A DNA stretch of 64,000 nucleotides from Anaerolineaceae bacterium (GTDB lineage Bacteria > Chloroflexota > Anaerolineae > Aggregatilineales > Phototrophicaceae), in NCBI GenBank assembly GCA_002702065.1, contig NZXX01000013.1, positions 310,001-374,000 on the forward strand. The letters are read 5' to 3'. The position numbers were made by a program, and so were the translations under genes. Below the pieces are notes generated by a model that saw only the letters and a list, made by a program, of their open reading frames with translations, had not been told where the DNA came from and did not search any database. Below, in pieces: positions 1 to 9,382 of the stretch; within the stretch, counting starts at the first letter, position 1; every line of letters starts with the position of its first letter.

Positions 1-1
1 G

Positions 2-517
2 TCGAATGTCGAAACGCGCAACATTTCGACCAGCATGAGCAATATTCTGGTGTTCCGCGACCGGCTGCTCCCGCTGGAAACCACTGTTGATGTGGTGATT
101 GTGGATACATCGCCAACACCGTCGATGCTGCATGGCTCGGTGGCGCTGGCGACGGATGGCATCGTGATCCCGACACTGTGCGAAATGCTGGCGTTTGATG
201 GTGTGCGCGAAAGCCTGCTGCATCGCGAAAGCTTCGTGAGTAAAAAGCAGGAGCTGGGCCTGGGCGATGTCGAATTGTTCGGTATTGTCCCGACCCGGTA
301 CAAGCAGAAAACGCTGGAACATACAGAAATGCTCGAACAGCTCGTCGAGGCATTTGGCGATACCGTGTGGAAGCCGGTTCAGGATCGAATTATCTGGAGC
401 GAGGCGGCGCGCGCGTACCGCCCGACGTTCAGTTATGCACCGGGTTCGCAGGCCGCGATGGACGCCTGGAATCTGGTGGAACGCGCGGAGGAGGCACTGG
501 CTAATGTCCCGTCGTGA
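2..517 (+). CDS. ParA-family ATPase, C-terminal part (5' end outside window)
   Basis: The frame is open from the window edge, so only about the last 171 residues are present. An internal ATG at position 35 is unlikely to be the true start. The hydrophobic strand ending VVIVDTSPTPS is the Walker B-like segment of ParA/MinD ATPases, and it is followed by the usual VIPT strand and an FGIVPTRY segment. The Walker A region would lie upstream. ParA proteins use ATP-dependent DNA binding to move ParB-bound DNA. The stop codon overlaps the next gene by 14 bp, and that gene has a ParB domain, which supports the call. Whether the pair serves a chromosome, plasmid or other element cannot be told here. 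Confidence 0.8.
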   Translation, partial: SNVETRNISTSMSNILVFRDRLLPLETTVDVVIVDTSPTPSMLHGSVALATDGIVIPTLCEMLAFDGVRESLLHRESFVSKKQELGLGDVELFGIVPTRYKQKTLEHTEMLEQLVEAFGDTVWKPVQDRIIWSEAARAYRPTFSYAPGSQAAMDAWNLVERAEEALANVPS

Positions 518-1832
518 TCGATCAAAACTGGGGAAAGCGTTCGGTACGCTGCCGGACCAGGTGACCAAGGAAGAAATCGACCTGGGGTTGTACGGGGACA
601 TCGCGGCACTGGATGCGCAGCGGCGTGACGCGGCACCGGTCGACATTTTTTCGATTTACCCGGATGTCACCCAGCCGCGCCGCGTGATCCCAACCGAAGT
701 ACGCCACATCTGGGCAGGCGACCCGGCCCAGATGCCCGCTTTGTTTGAAGCGTGGTTTGCCGCCATTACGCGCGAACGCAGTGCCCGTCTGCCCAAAAAT
801 ATGAGCGACGCCGAACGGCAGTCACGCGCCTATTTTGACATTGGCGCCTATCTGGAAGGCACGTACTTGGGTGGCTCTGGCGGCGACGAAGACGACCCCC
901 AGCCGCAGATCGACCCCGGCCCGCTGGAATCCGGATTTCGGCTGATTGTGGATCTGGCCGCGACGATCCGGCGCGATGGCCTGATTAACCCGATTACGGT
1001 GGCGCATGCCGGGGCGGATTACCGGCTGGAAACCGGCGAACGGCGCTGGCTGGCGTATCACCTGCTGCACGCGTTTTACGATGGCAGCGAGGGCCGCGCT
1101 GATGAGCGCGGTCAATGGGGCAAGATCCCGGCGTATGTGGTCGATACGGCCAGTGTGTGGCGGATGGCGCACGAGAACAACGTCCGTGATGATCTGAACG
1201 CGATTGGCCGGGCGCGCCAGTTTGCGCTGCTGCTGATGAGCATTTACCGGCAGCGGGGTGTTGATTTCGAGTCGTTTGCGGACCTGGTTCAACCCGGTGA
1301 ATGTGACCGTGTGTTTTACAGTCAGGTGGCCGATGGCACCGAGTTCCCGATGCCGCGCGGCAACACCGAGAAGCTGCTCAACGCGATGGGCTTCAGCAGC
1401 AAGAGCCAGCTGCGCGAACACCGGTCGCTGCTGACACTGCCGGACCCGGTGTGGCAGTGGGCGGATGATCTGGGCTGGGCGCAGTACCGCATCCGCAAGA
1501 TGCAGGAGCGGGCGGAGCGCGACCCGGAGAAGCTCATCGAGGTGGCGCAGCAGGAGGCGGAGAAAGACGGGCTAAGTGTCGGGACCCCGACACTTAAGGG
1601 TATCCCAAAGTCCGCGGACCCCTCCCCCACCCTGCCCGACATCGGCCCCCACCGGCGCGGCAAAATCCTGATTTCAAGGGGAGATCGGGCCAGAATTCGC
1701 GAATTAATGCTGCTGCGGAGTGGGGTAGGGCAGGTGGATAACCCAACCAAGCAGTACATCCGCGAGGAGATCAACGCGGCCCGCCGCTGGCTCAAACATC
1801 TGGAGCAGGCGCTCGACGACGACAAGTCCTGA
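504..1832 (+). CDS. ParB/Spo0J-type partition protein
   Basis: A 442-residue protein starting at the ATG that overlaps the end of the ParA gene; the frame is open further upstream, but that part lies inside parA. The ParB N-terminal nuclease/CTPase-like region is visible around residues 150-230: GLINPITV, then YRLETGERRW, then ENNVRDDLNAIGRA, matching the family's (Q/N)PI, GERRW and EN..R.DL boxes. A helix-rich segment follows (about 280-350), then a Pro-rich linker and a charged helical tail that may dimerise. The roughly 140-residue acidic N-terminal extension before the ParB box is longer than usual. It probably acts with the adjacent ParA. No canonical parS site was recognised in the window. 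Confidence 0.85.
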   Translation: MSRRDRSKLGKAFGTLPDQVTKEEIDLGLYGDIAALDAQRRDAAPVDIFSIYPDVTQPRRVIPTEVRHIWAGDPAQMPALFEAWFAAITRERSARLPKNMSDAERQSRAYFDIGAYLEGTYLGGSGGDEDDPQPQIDPGPLESGFRLIVDLAATIRRDGLINPITVAHAGADYRLETGERRWLAYHLLHAFYDGSEGRADERGQWGKIPAYVVDTASVWRMAHENNVRDDLNAIGRARQFALLLMSIYRQRGVDFESFADLVQPGECDRVFYSQVADGTEFPMPRGNTEKLLNAMGFSSKSQLREHRSLLTLPDPVWQWADDLGWAQYRIRKMQERAERDPEKLIEVAQQEAEKDGLSVGTPTLKGIPKSADPSPTLPDIGPHRRGKILISRGDRARIRELMLLRSGVGQVDNPTKQYIREEINAARRWLKHLEQALDDDKS

Positions 1833-1900
1833 TTTACTCGGCGGGTACTTATCAAAATACTTGCCGGATCACTTATCAGCGCCACGAAAACCGGCAGGGG

Positions 1901-1921
1901 AGGGGGCCACGCCCCCTTTTT
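1901..1921 (+). terminator. Rho-independent terminator after parAB
   Basis: A perfect 7-bp stem (AGGGGGC / GCCCCCT) with a 3-nt loop is followed directly by TTTTT, 70 bp after the ParB stop. A weaker outer pairing (AAACCGG / CCGGTTT) surrounds it. The rest of the 353-bp gap before the next gene (1833-2185) shows nothing else I can support. Confidence 0.7.
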
Positions 1922-2185
1922 GATTCCGGTTTGGCGGGGTGGATGGTGGCCCGCCGGGCGTCGGGATTGGGTTGGTGTGGTCCGGTGCATCGCCGGACGC
2001 AGCGCACCCTGAAGGGCATTGACACGTGTCGCTACGGTGGTTCACGGACGAAAACGATTTGGGCATTGTCATCAACTTCATAACAGGCTCTAAGGAACAG
2101 GTGGCAATGGATGCTGCTACACTGTGACCGGGTGCCTGCCGTAAAGCGGGTATCCGACAAATGATCAAGAGTGGAGGATTGTTTG

Positions 2186-2938
2186 ATGAAGTTAAAGTTG
2201 ATCGTATTGCTAATGATGCTTTTGGGGGTTGCCCTGGTGCCCGCTGCGGCGGCACAGGACATGATGGAAATTGAGGCGGCGGACGTCGAAGTCATGAGCG
2301 GCGGACAGGCGTACCAGTCGTATCTGGCGGCGCCAACCGGTGAAGGGATGTTTCCCGGCATTATCCTGATTCACTCGTTCAATGGCATGGAAGAAGGCTA
2401 CCGGACGCTGGTGGATCAATTTGCATCTGAGGGGTTTGTGGTGCTGGCGCTGGGCTGGCAGACATTTGAACAAAGCCCCGCCGATGACGTGGTGATGCAG
2501 TTGGTGCAGGATGGCATCGCCATGCTGACTGAACGTGACGATGTGGACGCGGCGCGCATCGGCCTGACCGGTTTCTGTGCGGGTGGCCGCTATACCATGT
2601 TGTTCATGCCACAGGTCGAGGGGTTGGCCGCTGGTGTGGCGTGGTATGGGTTCCCCTACAATGGCGAACCGGCCCCGGTGGATTTTGTCGATCAGTTTGA
2701 AGCACCCATGCTGATGATTCATGGGACGGAAGACAATCCAAGCCCGATTGAAGGCATTTACGATTATGCGACGGCATTGCGCGGCGCGGGCGCATCATTC
2801 GAACTCAAGGTGTATTCGGGTGAGCCGCACGGCTTCATGCTAACCGAAGGTCAGTTGCGCACCGACGAAGTGGCCCGCGATGCCTACAACGAAATGATCA
2901 CCTTCTTCAAGCGCAAACTGGGCACCAGCATGGTCTGA
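2186..2938 (+). CDS. exported dienelactone hydrolase family protein
   Basis: An alpha/beta-hydrolase of 250 residues. I chose the ATG at 2186 because it opens a signal peptide (MKLKLIV..., cleavage probably after AAA-Q near residue 24) and sits 9 bp after GGAG. An in-frame GTG at 2171 would add five residues that spoil the signal. The nucleophile is Cys131 in GFCAGG, the elbow form typical of dienelactone hydrolases. Asp183 (HGTED) and His215 (EPHGF) complete the triad. The family hydrolyses lactones and esters. With a signal peptide this one acts outside the membrane, so a role on external esters rather than intracellular chlorocatechol breakdown is likely. Substrate unknown. Confidence 0.85.
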   Translation: MKLKLIVLLMMLLGVALVPAAAAQDMMEIEAADVEVMSGGQAYQSYLAAPTGEGMFPGIILIHSFNGMEEGYRTLVDQFASEGFVVLALGWQTFEQSPADDVVMQLVQDGIAMLTERDDVDAARIGLTGFCAGGRYTMLFMPQVEGLAAGVAWYGFPYNGEPAPVDFVDQFEAPMLMIHGTEDNPSPIEGIYDYATALRGAGASFELKVYSGEPHGFMLTEGQLRTDEVARDAYNEMITFFKRKLGTSMV

Positions 2939-2997
2939 TAAGCCAGCGGCGGGCTTTGTAGGTTCCGCAGCCAGGTGCACGCAAAAAATAGCAAACA

Positions 2998-3042
2998 GCA
3001 GGGCGCGTCGATTAACTTTATGCGACGCGCCCTGCTTTTATT
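2998..3042. terminator. strong bidirectional terminator
   Basis: A perfect 13-bp stem (GCAGGGCGCGTCG and its complement) around a 12-nt loop is followed by TTTTATT on the + strand and preceded by an A-rich stretch, so it should also work on the - strand. It lies between the convergent hydrolase and LysM lipoprotein genes. The stop codon of the - strand gene begins 3 bp beyond the stem. Confidence 0.85.
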
Positions 3043-4705
3043 CGGCCAGAATCTGAAGTTCGTTGTTCGCCGGAATAATCTCGCGGCCATCGGCTGTGAA
3101 AGCAATGGCGCTGATATAACCACTGAGCGAGCCGGGGACCGCCCAGGTGGTGGTGACGCCATCACCAAAGTTTGTGTCGGTGCCGATCAGGCTGGGTGTG
3201 CTGCCGGTGCCGGTGGGGGAGAGGTAAAACTCGACGGACTGGACGCTGCTGGTTGGGACAGCCACCCAGGTTATAGTGACGGTCGTGCCTGCCTGAAGCT
3301 TCAGCCAGCCGCCTTCCATGCCGCCGTTGGGCGCGATGGACAGCTGACCGCTCGGGCCCGGATTGATGGCTTCAGGTCGCACGCGAGACTCGCGCGAACG
3401 GATCGTACCGCCAGTCTGGTTGGGGATTCGTGCGCTGGCGACGATGCGGCCATTGTTAATGGCAAAGGGCACGGTCCATTGAACGGATACCCCGTCCGAC
3501 CCATTGGTGTCGATGCCCAGTGAGTGCGGCCCAACCACCCCATCCTCGTACAGCGTAAATTCGAATTGTGGACTCTGGCCGACGGGCGCATTCTGCCAGA
3601 TCAGGTTGACGGTGCGGCCTGCCTCGACGATGCGGACATCGCCTTCATTGCGGATGATCGGCTGGATGAGGACATCGCCCTGTACCTGATCGACTACCTG
3701 AAACCGGATTGAGACGGTGCTGACCGCCAGGATGCCGCTGTTGCGGAAGGCGACAGCCTCGAATTGATGTGTGCCCGTTGGTCCGGCGTCACCCCCTTGC
3801 CAGGTGATTTGCGCGCCATCCGACAGGTTGACATCACGCCCCAGAAACTCGCGCTGCGTGCCGTTGCGGATGAATGTGAACTCGATGTGCGATGCCTGGG
3901 CAACCACCGGGCTGGGCCAGCTGGCGGTTATGGTGCCCGGCGGCAGAAGCGTGACGTTGCCGTCCTTGCCGAGGTTCGGCTGGAAGACCACCGGCACATC
4001 CGGCGGCGGGGCATTTTCGGCGAACACCGGGATGCGGTTAGCGGTGCGCTGGCGTGATCCACCGGAAAAGAAGGCGGTTGCATAAACAGCCTGCTGGAAG
4101 CCCGCCGGGAAGGTCACGACAATCGACGCGCCATCCGAGGCGATATTGTCGGTCCCCAATATGGTGAGGGGCGAATTGCTGTTGAACGGCGAGGCATAAA
4201 ATTCAATGCGTGAGGCATCGCGCCGGGCCTGGGGCCAGCGCACGGTGATGGCTGTATTGGGCTGCACGGTGTACGACCCGCCTTCCGCATAGATAAACGG
4301 GCTGACTTCAATCGAGCCGATTTCAGTGTCCGGCACCGGCTGGCGTGGCACACGTAGCTGCTGGCCCGGGTTGATGATATTCGGGTTGCTGAGGCAGTTG
4401 GCCTGTACCAGTTGGCTGACCGAACTGTTGGTGCGGCTGGCGATGGATGAGAGCGTATCACCGGCGACCACGATATAGAACGGCCAATCGTAACGCGGCG
4501 TGCAGTTGGTAATCGTTGGCGGTGGCACGCGGGTATTGGTCGCTGTTGGGGTAGGGGAGGGCGTTGGCGTCCGCGTAGGCGTGCTGGTCGGGTTCTGGCT
4601 GATGCTGGTGGGCGTGACCGTATCATCGGCCTGGGGCACGGTGGTCAGCGTGCAGCCGACGAGGGCCAGTGCCAGCAGCGCCAGTACGGTGATGTATCGC
4701 AACAT
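3038..4705 (-). CDS. LysM-domain lipoprotein with Ig-like repeats
   Basis: A 555-residue exported protein. The start at 4705 follows GGAGAGAG by 5 bp and gives a lipoprotein signal with lipobox LVGC (Cys18); an in-frame ATG 24 bp upstream is less fitting. A Thr/Pro-rich stalk (residues about 30-62) leads to one LysM module (about 77-120: VVAGDTLSSIASR ... NIINPGQQLRVP), a peptidoglycan/chitin-binding fold. The remainder holds four diverged repeats of about 100 residues with a recurring GTD-N..SDG..V.W pattern, probably beta-sandwich domains. It is likely a surface protein tethered to the membrane and holding the cell wall or a glycan. No enzymatic motif was seen. Confidence 0.85.
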   Translation of the reverse strand: MLRYITVLALLALALVGCTLTTVPQADDTVTPTSISQNPTSTPTRTPTPSPTPTATNTRVPPPTITNCTPRYDWPFYIVVAGDTLSSIASRTNSSVSQLVQANCLSNPNIINPGQQLRVPRQPVPDTEIGSIEVSPFIYAEGGSYTVQPNTAITVRWPQARRDASRIEFYASPFNSNSPLTILGTDNIASDGASIVVTFPAGFQQAVYATAFFSGGSRQRTANRIPVFAENAPPPDVPVVFQPNLGKDGNVTLLPPGTITASWPSPVVAQASHIEFTFIRNGTQREFLGRDVNLSDGAQITWQGGDAGPTGTHQFEAVAFRNSGILAVSTVSIRFQVVDQVQGDVLIQPIIRNEGDVRIVEAGRTVNLIWQNAPVGQSPQFEFTLYEDGVVGPHSLGIDTNGSDGVSVQWTVPFAINNGRIVASARIPNQTGGTIRSRESRVRPEAINPGPSGQLSIAPNGGMEGGWLKLQAGTTVTITWVAVPTSSVQSVEFYLSPTGTGSTPSLIGTDTNFGDGVTTTWAVPGSLSGYISAIAFTADGREIIPANNELQILAE

Positions 4706-4858
4706 GAAACTCTCTCCGGTGTGAAGCAAGTTGTTCCTGACACTACTGTAATCTTAATAGAGAATTTATGGGGGGTGACTATCTGACGCTTGGCATATGG
4801 GTGCCATACGGTCTTGTTATATTTCGTATAGTCATTATAACAAATATGAAACCATGCA

Positions 4859-4938
4859 AGGTGAACGCTCTTTGCGCAGCGGCTGGTAGATGATAGAACA
4901 TAATTTCTGTTAAGCCACTGCACAAAGAGCCTTCACGC
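4859..4938. repeat. 24-bp imperfect inverted repeat
   Basis: Arms 4859-4882 and 4915-4938 match at 19 of 24 positions, including the core GCTCTTTG.GCAG, around a 32-bp spacer. This is in the 378-bp gap upstream of the LysM lipoprotein (4706-5083), which holds no convincing gene. It could be a small non-autonomous element or an RNA hairpin. No T-run follows on either strand. Confidence 0.4.
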
Positions 4939-5083
4939 TTGCTGGATGGCTGGTGATCGAACTGACCAACCGAAAGCTGTTGTGCGAGGCAAGGGGCTTG
5001 GGTAGGTTATCAGATATGTGGGTAGCAGATTGAATACCTCACCCCCGTCTCGCTGATCGCTTCCATGACTGACGGACCCTGCC

Positions 5084-7963
5084 TTACCGCACCCGCCAGC
5101 CATTTTCGAGGATCAGCACGCGCCCGTCCGGGGTGTTGATATAAATCGCGCCGGAGTAGGTGGGCAGGTTGTAGACCTCGATGCGGGCGGTATAGCTGGC
5201 TTCCTGGCCGTTGGCCCAGCCCAGATCGCTGCGCACGCCGGGGTTATTCGCCCACACCTTGCCGAACCCACGCGCAGGCAGGATCAGGCCGGGTGGGGGA
5301 GTCTCGCCCGTATCCGCTGGCTGGTCGGGCGTCCACGTGTCGTCGTAGACCTCATAGCCGCCGCTGTTATACAGCACGTAAATCTTGCGTGTATCGCCCC
5401 GCCACAGCATCAGGCCGCGCTCGAAGGTCTGGTAGGCCGCGCTGACGCTGTTCTGCGAAAGCGGGCACCCCTCGTACGTGTCGCTGATGGGACAGGCAAT
5501 AGTGACGGTCACATTCTTCGACACAACCTGCTGCCCACTGGAATCACCCGCCGACAGCACAAAGTTGATCTGGTCGCTGAGGTTCGGCGCCAGCGTGTAG
5601 TTGAGCGTGCCAACCAGCGCCTGATTGCTGTAGACCTGGCCCAGGGCCGTCACCCGCACATCGACGGTGCTGGCGTTCGACACGTTCCAGGACAGGGTCA
5701 CGGTTCCGCCACGCGGGACGCTGGTGGGGTCCGCTGTGAAGCTGTTGATGACTGGCGGGCCGGGAGGGGGCTGCGTCGGTGGTGCTGTTGCTGGCTCGAT
5801 ATAAGCGAACGGGCTGCCAGCGTTCACACGGCCATATTCCTCCACCCACGCCTCCAGGTTGTGCTGAATGGTGCGGATGCGCCACACACGGAAGTCGTAC
5901 TGATCCGCCGGGGCAATGGTCTGAATCTGCCAGCAGGCCGGACCTTCGAGGATCATGAACTCGGTACCGATGGGCAGCGTCTCGACAAAGTCGCCATTGG
6001 GCAGGTTGCGGACGCGCAGGCCATTACTGGTATCCCCATTGACGACCCGCGCCCGGATGCCGGTGCTGATATTGCGCTGCGGGGCATAGGGTGGCTGGAA
6101 GCAGACCTGCCCGGTCTGGTAACCGCCGGTAGCACGCGGCTCGACATAGTAGATGGTATCGCGGCCCACGCGGGCATATTCGTCGACCCAGCCCTGAATG
6201 CCGCTGTTGCGCCCGCGCACGCGCCAGAGCCGGTGATCATACTCCCCGGCGGGCGTGACCGTGCCATAGCGCCAGCAGGCGGGGCCTTCCAGCACATCAA
6301 ACGGCTCGCCGACCGGCAGGGTATTGATGAAATTGCCCTGCGGCGTATTGCGCACCTGTAGCCCACCGGACGTGCTGCCTCGGATCACCTGCCCGGTGCT
6401 GCCTGCCGACAAACCGACGCTGGCGTAGTACGGCGACTGGAAGCAGACCGCGCCATATTCCACCGGGCCGGGACCACTGGTGATCGGAAGCGAGAACTCG
6501 GCGCTGGTGTAGGTCGCGCCATTGCTCAGGTCGATCAGCCTCAGCACCAGCACGATCGCGCTCTGGTTCTGGCCGGGCCAGACGGGGCTGACCGTGCCGC
6601 TGCCGCTGGAGGGGACAATCGGGTTGGGGCGGGGCAGTTCCACGTTGACGAGGGTGCCATTGGGCAGGCGCTGCTCAAACACCAGATTGCTGTTGGCCGG
6701 GCGATTGACCACCGACCATGTTACCGGTATCTGCGCGGTGCGGTTTTGCAGGGCCACCGCCGAGACATTGGCAACCCCGGTCGAGAACGACGCAATGCGC
6801 GGGGGCTGCGGTTCGCTGATAATCGGAATACTGATGCGCTGGCGGGTGTGTTCATAGCCGCTGGTCATGTCGATGATGCGCACATGCAGCGTAATGGCGG
6901 TCGCATTACCACCCGGCCAGATGGGCGCGAGGGTGCCGCTGCCGCTGTTCGGGATAATCGGCGTGGTGCGTGGCAGTTCCACATTCACCAGCGAACCGTT
7001 GGGCAGCTCCTGATTAAATTGCAGGTTGCTGTTAGCCGGGCGATTATCCACCCGCCAGTTGACATTTACACGCGCGCTGCGCTGTTGCAGGTCGGCGGCG
7101 CGGACACTGGGCGTGCTGGTGGTAAACGAGCGGATCACCGGCGATGGTGTTGGCGGTGGGGGCGTGGCGGTCGCTGGTTCGCTGATGGTCACTGACGCAA
7201 ACTGCTGGTCATACACGCGCCCCGTAAACAGGTCCACCAGCCGCAGCCGCAGGTTGATGGTGTCGCCGCTGGCAGGCAGCTGAGGAATCAGCACACCGCT
7301 GCCGGACGATGCGACCCAGGGCGTGGCACGCGGGGCCTCGATGTTGATGATCGTTTCGGGGCCGAGAATCTGCTCGAAAACCAGATTGCTCGTCACCGGA
7401 CGATTGCGAATGTTCCACTGAACCGGCAGCGTCGCCGTCTGGTTGGCGATCTGGCTGTGGGCGACGGTGCTGGCGGTTGATACAAAGCTGGTAATGTGTG
7501 GCACGCTGCCTGCGTCTGACCCCGGTGTGCCGGTGTCGTCAATGTTGAGGATCAGCAGGCGTTCGTCGTAGCTTTGCTGGTTGAGCACGTTATACAGCCG
7601 CACACGCAGCACGATCTGGCCGACATCACCGGGCGGCAGAATCGGCGCCAGCAGGGTGGTACCGGACGACGCATACCAGGGCAGCAGCCGGGGCACCTCG
7701 ACATTCACGACACTGCCATCAATGAACAACTGATCAAATGCCAGATTAGCGGTCAGCGGGCGGGCAGCCACGCGCCAGTTGACCGGCACCCGAACCAGCC
7801 GCTGTGATAAGGCGGTGCGGTCAATGGTCGTGGTCGGCGTGGAAAATGACGTAATCGCCGGTGTGCTGACCTGGGCGGCCTGCACGCGTTGGGTGCCATC
7901 AAAAACTGCTGCTGTCAGCAGGATAATGAGCATGAGCGTCAATATCAGAATAAGTTTACGCAT
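5084..7963 (-). CDS. large exported protein with four beta repeats and two SH3-like domains
   Basis: A 959-residue secreted protein. An N-terminal signal (MRKLILILTLMLIILL, cleavage near AQA-A) is followed by four tandem repeats of about 110 residues (roughly 35-500), each with an N..LVFEQ..PNG..VNVE.PR core and an SSGSG..SP.WP segment. Two bacterial SH3-type modules follow (about 505-715), each with the pattern GLRVRN.P.G.F..TLP.G and a GPACW box. After a Pro linker comes an Ig-like domain (about 735-835, SVPRGGTVTLSWNVSN) and a C-terminal domain with a WRGDTRKIYVLY motif. It probably binds the cell wall or surface glycan. No catalytic site was recognised; exact function unknown. Confidence 0.8.
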   Translation of the reverse strand: MRKLILILTLMLIILLTAAVFDGTQRVQAAQVSTPAITSFSTPTTTIDRTALSQRLVRVPVNWRVAARPLTANLAFDQLFIDGSVVNVEVPRLLPWYASSGTTLLAPILPPGDVGQIVLRVRLYNVLNQQSYDERLLILNIDDTGTPGSDAGSVPHITSFVSTASTVAHSQIANQTATLPVQWNIRNRPVTSNLVFEQILGPETIINIEAPRATPWVASSGSGVLIPQLPASGDTINLRLRLVDLFTGRVYDQQFASVTISEPATATPPPPTPSPVIRSFTTSTPSVRAADLQQRSARVNVNWRVDNRPANSNLQFNQELPNGSLVNVELPRTTPIIPNSGSGTLAPIWPGGNATAITLHVRIIDMTSGYEHTRQRISIPIISEPQPPRIASFSTGVANVSAVALQNRTAQIPVTWSVVNRPANSNLVFEQRLPNGTLVNVELPRPNPIVPSSGSGTVSPVWPGQNQSAIVLVLRLIDLSNGATYTSAEFSLPITSGPGPVEYGAVCFQSPYYASVGLSAGSTGQVIRGSTSGGLQVRNTPQGNFINTLPVGEPFDVLEGPACWRYGTVTPAGEYDHRLWRVRGRNSGIQGWVDEYARVGRDTIYYVEPRATGGYQTGQVCFQPPYAPQRNISTGIRARVVNGDTSNGLRVRNLPNGDFVETLPIGTEFMILEGPACWQIQTIAPADQYDFRVWRIRTIQHNLEAWVEEYGRVNAGSPFAYIEPATAPPTQPPPGPPVINSFTADPTSVPRGGTVTLSWNVSNASTVDVRVTALGQVYSNQALVGTLNYTLAPNLSDQINFVLSAGDSSGQQVVSKNVTVTIACPISDTYEGCPLSQNSVSAAYQTFERGLMLWRGDTRKIYVLYNSGGYEVYDDTWTPDQPADTGETPPPGLILPARGFGKVWANNPGVRSDLGWANGQEASYTARIEVYNLPTYSGAIYINTPDGRVLILENGWRVR

Positions 7964-8065
7964 GAACGATCCATCCCCCTGTGACTCCAGTCGGTGGTTG
8001 TGCTTCTACTGTACCGCGTTTGGGGCAGTTGTGATGGACGCGTGTTATACGGCTGTCTGACGCAT

Positions 8066-8083
8066 GGGGCAGGGCAGGGCAGA
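8066..8083. repeat. GGGCA short tandem repeat
   Basis: Three tandem GGGCA-type units lie in the 192-bp gap between the two - strand exported-protein genes. Similar GGGCAGGGCAG runs recur near 16000 and 37100. No function can be assigned. Confidence 0.35.
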
Positions 8084-8100
8084 AAATGAAGGTTGGTGAT

Positions 8101-8128
8101 ATAGGGGCGATTCACGCATCGCCCCTAC
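8101..8128. repeat. GTAGGGG-family intergenic hairpin
   Basis: Perfect 9-bp arms TAGGGGCGA (8102-8110) and TCGCCCCTA (8119-8127) with an 8-nt loop. This is one of several related short palindromes between genes in this window (see also 15906, 46388, 46466, 56062, 56163, 56330). It lies 28 bp beyond the end of the SH3/FecR-like gene and could also act in 3' processing or termination. Confidence 0.7.
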
Positions 8129-8155
8129 AGGATGGCATGCTATGTGGTGAATGAG

Positions 8156-9382
8156 CTAGTCCCCGCCGGGGAACAGCGAACCGCACACACTGGCGGGCAG
8201 GGCAGCAGTCGCACACAGTTCCGCAGCGCGGTCGAGCGCGGTCCCCGCATTCGGGAAGCGCAGCTCACATTCCACACCGCCGACACCGGACGCGCAGACC
8301 ACCTCCGGAATAGCAGGGGCGTAATGCAGCAGATTGGCCGCATACTGGAACAACGGCTGAATGAGGTTCAGGAAGATTTCCTCATCGGCATTGAACATGC
8401 GGATTGCTTCCCAGTCGCAGTTGCCATTGAGGATCGCGTCCACCGGGCAGATGGTGGTAAAGCCGGGCGCGATCAGCAAGGGGTTATCACTATTCGGGTT
8501 GAGGGTCGCCCCGCCGGAAATGACAAAGATCTGTAAAGAGCCGTCTTCCAGCGTCCGCAGGATAATGGACGAGCCGATGCGAATGTCGACGCCGTTAGCC
8601 GAAATATCGACCTCAATATCCTCTGGCCCCTGAACAAACAGCGCGGACGGGGCCTGGCTGCAATCCACACCCCCGACATTCGTCTGGAAGCGGAAAGCCT
8701 GCATCGGGGTGCGGCTGTCCGGTCGGATCACCGGCAGGTCGTCGATTGAGTCGGCCTGCACATCGCCTGTGTTGACCCACGCCGAGGCCAGCCGGTCCGC
8801 CACAAAGAACACGCGCAGCCAGTTGCCATCGGGGCTGGTGCCATCTGCCAGCAGGGGGGTGCCACCGGCAATGGTGCCGACGACTTCGGCCCGGCTGGAT
8901 GGGTCGCGCCGCAGCGCAATCGCCCGCAGCGCCGTGACTTCCAGCGGTTCTTCCGGCAGGATCAACGCTTCGTCGGCAGGTACGGCGTTTTCAAGCTCAC
9001 TGTTGCCCAGCAGGATAAAGACCACACTCTGGCCGGGCAGGGCACCGGGCAGATTCGCCTGCACATTCAAGGTGGCAATGCCCCATGTGCCCGCTGTTTC
9101 GTTTAGTGGGGCGGTCTGGATACTGCGCAGGCTGCTGAGTTCAGCGCGGTCGGAGGGGACTGAAAAGTAGTTGTCTGGTACATCGGTGTCGAAATCGGCC
9201 AGGACGTTGTTAAAGCCATAACAGGCACTGTTGCGTCCCAGGCTGGCGCAGTTGGTGCCGATCTCGCTCATGGCCCGCTCAACCAGACCTGGGCAGGTGT
9301 TGGACTGCGCCTGTGCTGCCGGGAGGAAGACCAGCGCGCCGAGCAACAAAACCAGCCAAAGAACCAAATGCCTCAATTTCAT
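8156..9382 (-). CDS. exported protein with SH3-like and FecR-like regions
   Basis: A 408-residue secreted protein with a clear signal peptide (MKLRHLVLWLVLLLGALVFLP, cleavage near AQA-Q). Residues about 150-210 resemble a bacterial SH3 module (LEVTALRAIALRRDPSS ... NWLRVFF ... WV). Residues about 250-290 (IRIGSSIILRTLEDGSLQIFVISGGATL) resemble the FecR beta fold that often sits in surface or sensing proteins. Ten or so cysteines, several near the ends, may form disulfides outside the cell. It lies downstream of nothing on its strand and is followed by the 959-residue protein in the same direction. Its role is unknown, perhaps cell-surface binding. Confidence 0.7.
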   Translation of the reverse strand: MKLRHLVLWLVLLLGALVFLPAAQAQSNTCPGLVERAMSEIGTNCASLGRNSACYGFNNVLADFDTDVPDNYFSVPSDRAELSSLRSIQTAPLNETAGTWGIATLNVQANLPGALPGQSVVFILLGNSELENAVPADEALILPEEPLEVTALRAIALRRDPSSRAEVVGTIAGGTPLLADGTSPDGNWLRVFFVADRLASAWVNTGDVQADSIDDLPVIRPDSRTPMQAFRFQTNVGGVDCSQAPSALFVQGPEDIEVDISANGVDIRIGSSIILRTLEDGSLQIFVISGGATLNPNSDNPLLIAPGFTTICPVDAILNGNCDWEAIRMFNADEEIFLNLIQPLFQYAANLLHYAPAIPEVVCASGVGGVECELRFPNAGTALDRAAELCATAALPASVCGSLFPGGD

